Source: CAMBDR01 sp046597185
GTDB taxonomy: Bacteria; Pseudomonadota; Gammaproteobacteria; Burkholderiales; Burkholderiaceae_D
Direction of reading: 5' to 3'
NCBI GenBank assembly: GCA_046597185.1
Contig: JBKJLF010000607.1
Span: forward strand, 1-6,439
DNA length: 6,439 nt
Position numbers and translations under genes: made by a program. The notes below the pieces were generated by a model. It searched no databases, had not been told where the DNA came from, and saw only the letters and a program-made list of their open reading frames with translations. Of the stretch, positions 5,235 to 6,439 are shown one piece after another (within the stretch, counting starts at the first letter, position 1; each line of letters opens with the position of its first letter).

Positions 5235-6439
5235 TCAGCGGCCCTTGGCCTTTGGCTTGGGTCTGGATTGCTGTGAAAATGCCGGTGCCAGCGGCTGTAA
5301 AGGTGTTCCACCGCCACCGATGCTGGTCGGGCTATTATTGTCCACCACATTCAAGGCCGCAATTAATTTCTGCCAATCACGCACCCACGCCGAATTAAAG
5401 CTCACACGCTGGACAAAATCAAAACCCCAATCTGACTTGAATTGCTGGAGAAACGAACCGTTCGGCCCGTTTTCGGTGGCAATCAAATACGCCGGGAAAC
5501 CGGTACTATCCACCACATAGGCACCGTAATTTTGCAGCACCCATGCAATTTGCTTCGCGGCATCGGTTTCCAAGCCTATGGTATTGATGTCCAGGCTGAT
5601 CGGCAAGGCCAATAAAGCCCCCAACCGCATGGCGGGGCTGACATTCGCGATTACCTTGCTACCGTAGGAGGTGGTTGCATCGGAATCCGAACTCAGTGCC
5701 GGCCAACGGAAACAATTGGCACGAGGGGAACATGGCGCAACCACTTCCCGGGTATCGAGATCAATCTTTAATGCATGGCGCGGCGGTGCCAGATTCGGGC
5801 GCAATTCGCCCAAGCGCAAGGTGCCGCCCAAAGCCGACAACCTGGAACCACCGTGCGAGCCGCTAATCCCGGTTCCATACAGGTCTTCACGGATCGGAAA
5901 CAGGATTGAAGAGGTGACAGGCTCGCCTGCTGCACAACGCGCCGTGGGTTGGGATTGAATCAAGGTGCGACCGTCCACATCCAAAAATACCGTAGCATTG
6001 TTTTGCCGACTCTCTGCGATTAAAAAGTCCGCCGGCATGGGCACATTGGTAAATACGGTATTGGTGGTGGTGGGACTGTTAAAGCAACGATTGCCAGTGG
6101 TCCAGCCAACGGTATTTTCCCGTAACGGCGTCAATGGCGCAGTCGGTGTCAGAATAATCTGTTCGATATCAACGCCAGGCATGGGTGCAAATTGGCTCAT
6201 CGTGCCATCGCCGGCTGGCGGTAAGCCCGGCACGGGCGGTAAATTGGCGGGCACATAAACGGCATTGCGCCCGATTGGCATATTCCAGATGCTGCTTGAT
6301 GAAAACGGCCAAGCCAGTGCATCACGACCACCACCACTAATCAAACCAATACTATGCACACTACTATTGACGCCGCGAACACTATCACGCACCAAAATAT
6401 CGACGGAATAAGACGTGGCTGCCTCCAAATTATTGATCG
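5235..6439 (-). CDS. C-terminal part of a probably exported protein of unknown function with an N-terminal fibronectin type III-like end, 5' part outside window
   Basis: The frame is open through the right edge, so the 401 visible codons are a C-terminal fragment; a TTG at 6428 is an internal Leu, not a start. The first visible residues, INNLEAATSYSVDILVRDSVRGVNSS, match the end of a fibronectin type III domain (L---T-Y-V-V-A-D--G--S). After it comes a long region of no family I can name, with WNMPIGRNAVYVPANLP, GISGSHGGSRLSALGGTLRL, HALKIDLDTREV, MRLGALLALP, IAWVLQNYGAYVVDSTG and, near the end, NVVDNNSPTSIGGGGTP. These Gly/Asn-rich, well-ordered motifs look like a conserved globular domain, and I recall similar text in bacterial secreted hypothetical proteins. 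Four Cys in the visible part (NRCF, ARCA, PCSPRANC) would fit disulfides outside the cytoplasm. The tail SRPKPKAKGR is basic. Export is inferred; the signal peptide would be outside the window. It converges with the flavoprotein gene; no functional link is shown. Confidence 0.75.
   Translation of the reverse strand, partial: INNLEAATSYSVDILVRDSVRGVNSSVHSIGLISGGGRDALAWPFSSSSIWNMPIGRNAVYVPANLPPVPGLPPAGDGTMSQFAPMPGVDIEQIILTPTAPLTPLRENTVGWTTGNRCFNSPTTTNTVFTNVPMPADFLIAESRQNNATVFLDVDGRTLIQSQPTARCAAGEPVTSSILFPIREDLYGTGISGSHGGSRLSALGGTLRLGELRPNLAPPRHALKIDLDTREVVAPCSPRANCFRWPALSSDSDATTSYGSKVIANVSPAMRLGALLALPISLDINTIGLETDAAKQIAWVLQNYGAYVVDSTGFPAYLIATENGPNGSFLQQFKSDWGFDFVQRVSFNSAWVRDWQKLIAALNVVDNNSPTSIGGGGTPLQPLAPAFSQQSRPKPKAKGR

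Noticed and set aside
4891..5520. Plus-strand open frame of 209 residues
   Set aside because: It runs out of frame over the flavoprotein 3' end, through the gap repeats and antisense to the exported protein gene; composition is Cys/Trp-rich and not protein-like.
6426..6428. TTG as the start of the right-hand gene
   Set aside because: The frame stays open upstream to the window edge, and the TTG codes for a Leu inside a fibronectin type III-like strand, so the true start is outside the window.

Overview
The window looks like chromosomal DNA of a Gram-negative bacterium of moderately high GC, most likely a proteobacterium (a betaproteobacterium is my best guess, from the lipoprotein style, the DUF4291 remnant and codon use). 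This rests on gene families only. No rRNA, tRNA, CRISPR array, intact insertion sequence or phage gene was recognised.

Left part (1-2750), all on the minus strand and read right to left: a 90-residue protein of unknown function (2750-2478), an HXXXD-motif acyltransferase resembling the BAHD/condensation superfamily (2433-1105), and the N-terminal 322 residues of a large Ser/Thr kinase (966 to beyond base 1). The kinase reads straight into the linker that introduces the AAA-type ATPase in 'trifunctional Ser/Thr kinase / ATP-binding / sensor histidine kinase' proteins. The three lie head to tail and may form one operon. The 138-bp gap between acyltransferase and kinase carries a striking heptanucleotide tandem array (six TGAGGCC plus two TGACGCC, 1032-1087).

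Middle part (2751-3665): about 915 bp without an intact gene. The side next to the 90-residue gene is AT-rich and holds weak promoter candidates. The rest contains two decayed minus-strand gene scraps: a DUF4291-family fragment (3155-3313) and a lipoprotein fragment (3310-3533). The lipoprotein frame is broken by a 13-bp sequence present three times in tandem (3391-3429). A short perfect inverted repeat (3620-3634) lies just upstream of the next gene.

Right part (3666-6439): a plus-strand 482-residue FAD-dependent oxidoreductase of the flavin monooxygenase/halogenase superfamily (LodB/QhpG-like as a loose comparison), converging on a minus-strand gene (5235 to beyond 6439). The latter encodes the C-terminal part of a probably exported protein whose visible start resembles the end of a fibronectin type III domain, followed by a region of about 370 residues of unknown function. 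Their 120-bp convergent gap holds an 8-bp tandem repeat and a perfect 9-bp-stem hairpin.

The functional link between the parts is uncertain. The most suggestive unit is the small protein / acyltransferase / giant sensor kinase row, which could couple a modification reaction or a small molecule to signalling. That is inference from gene order only.
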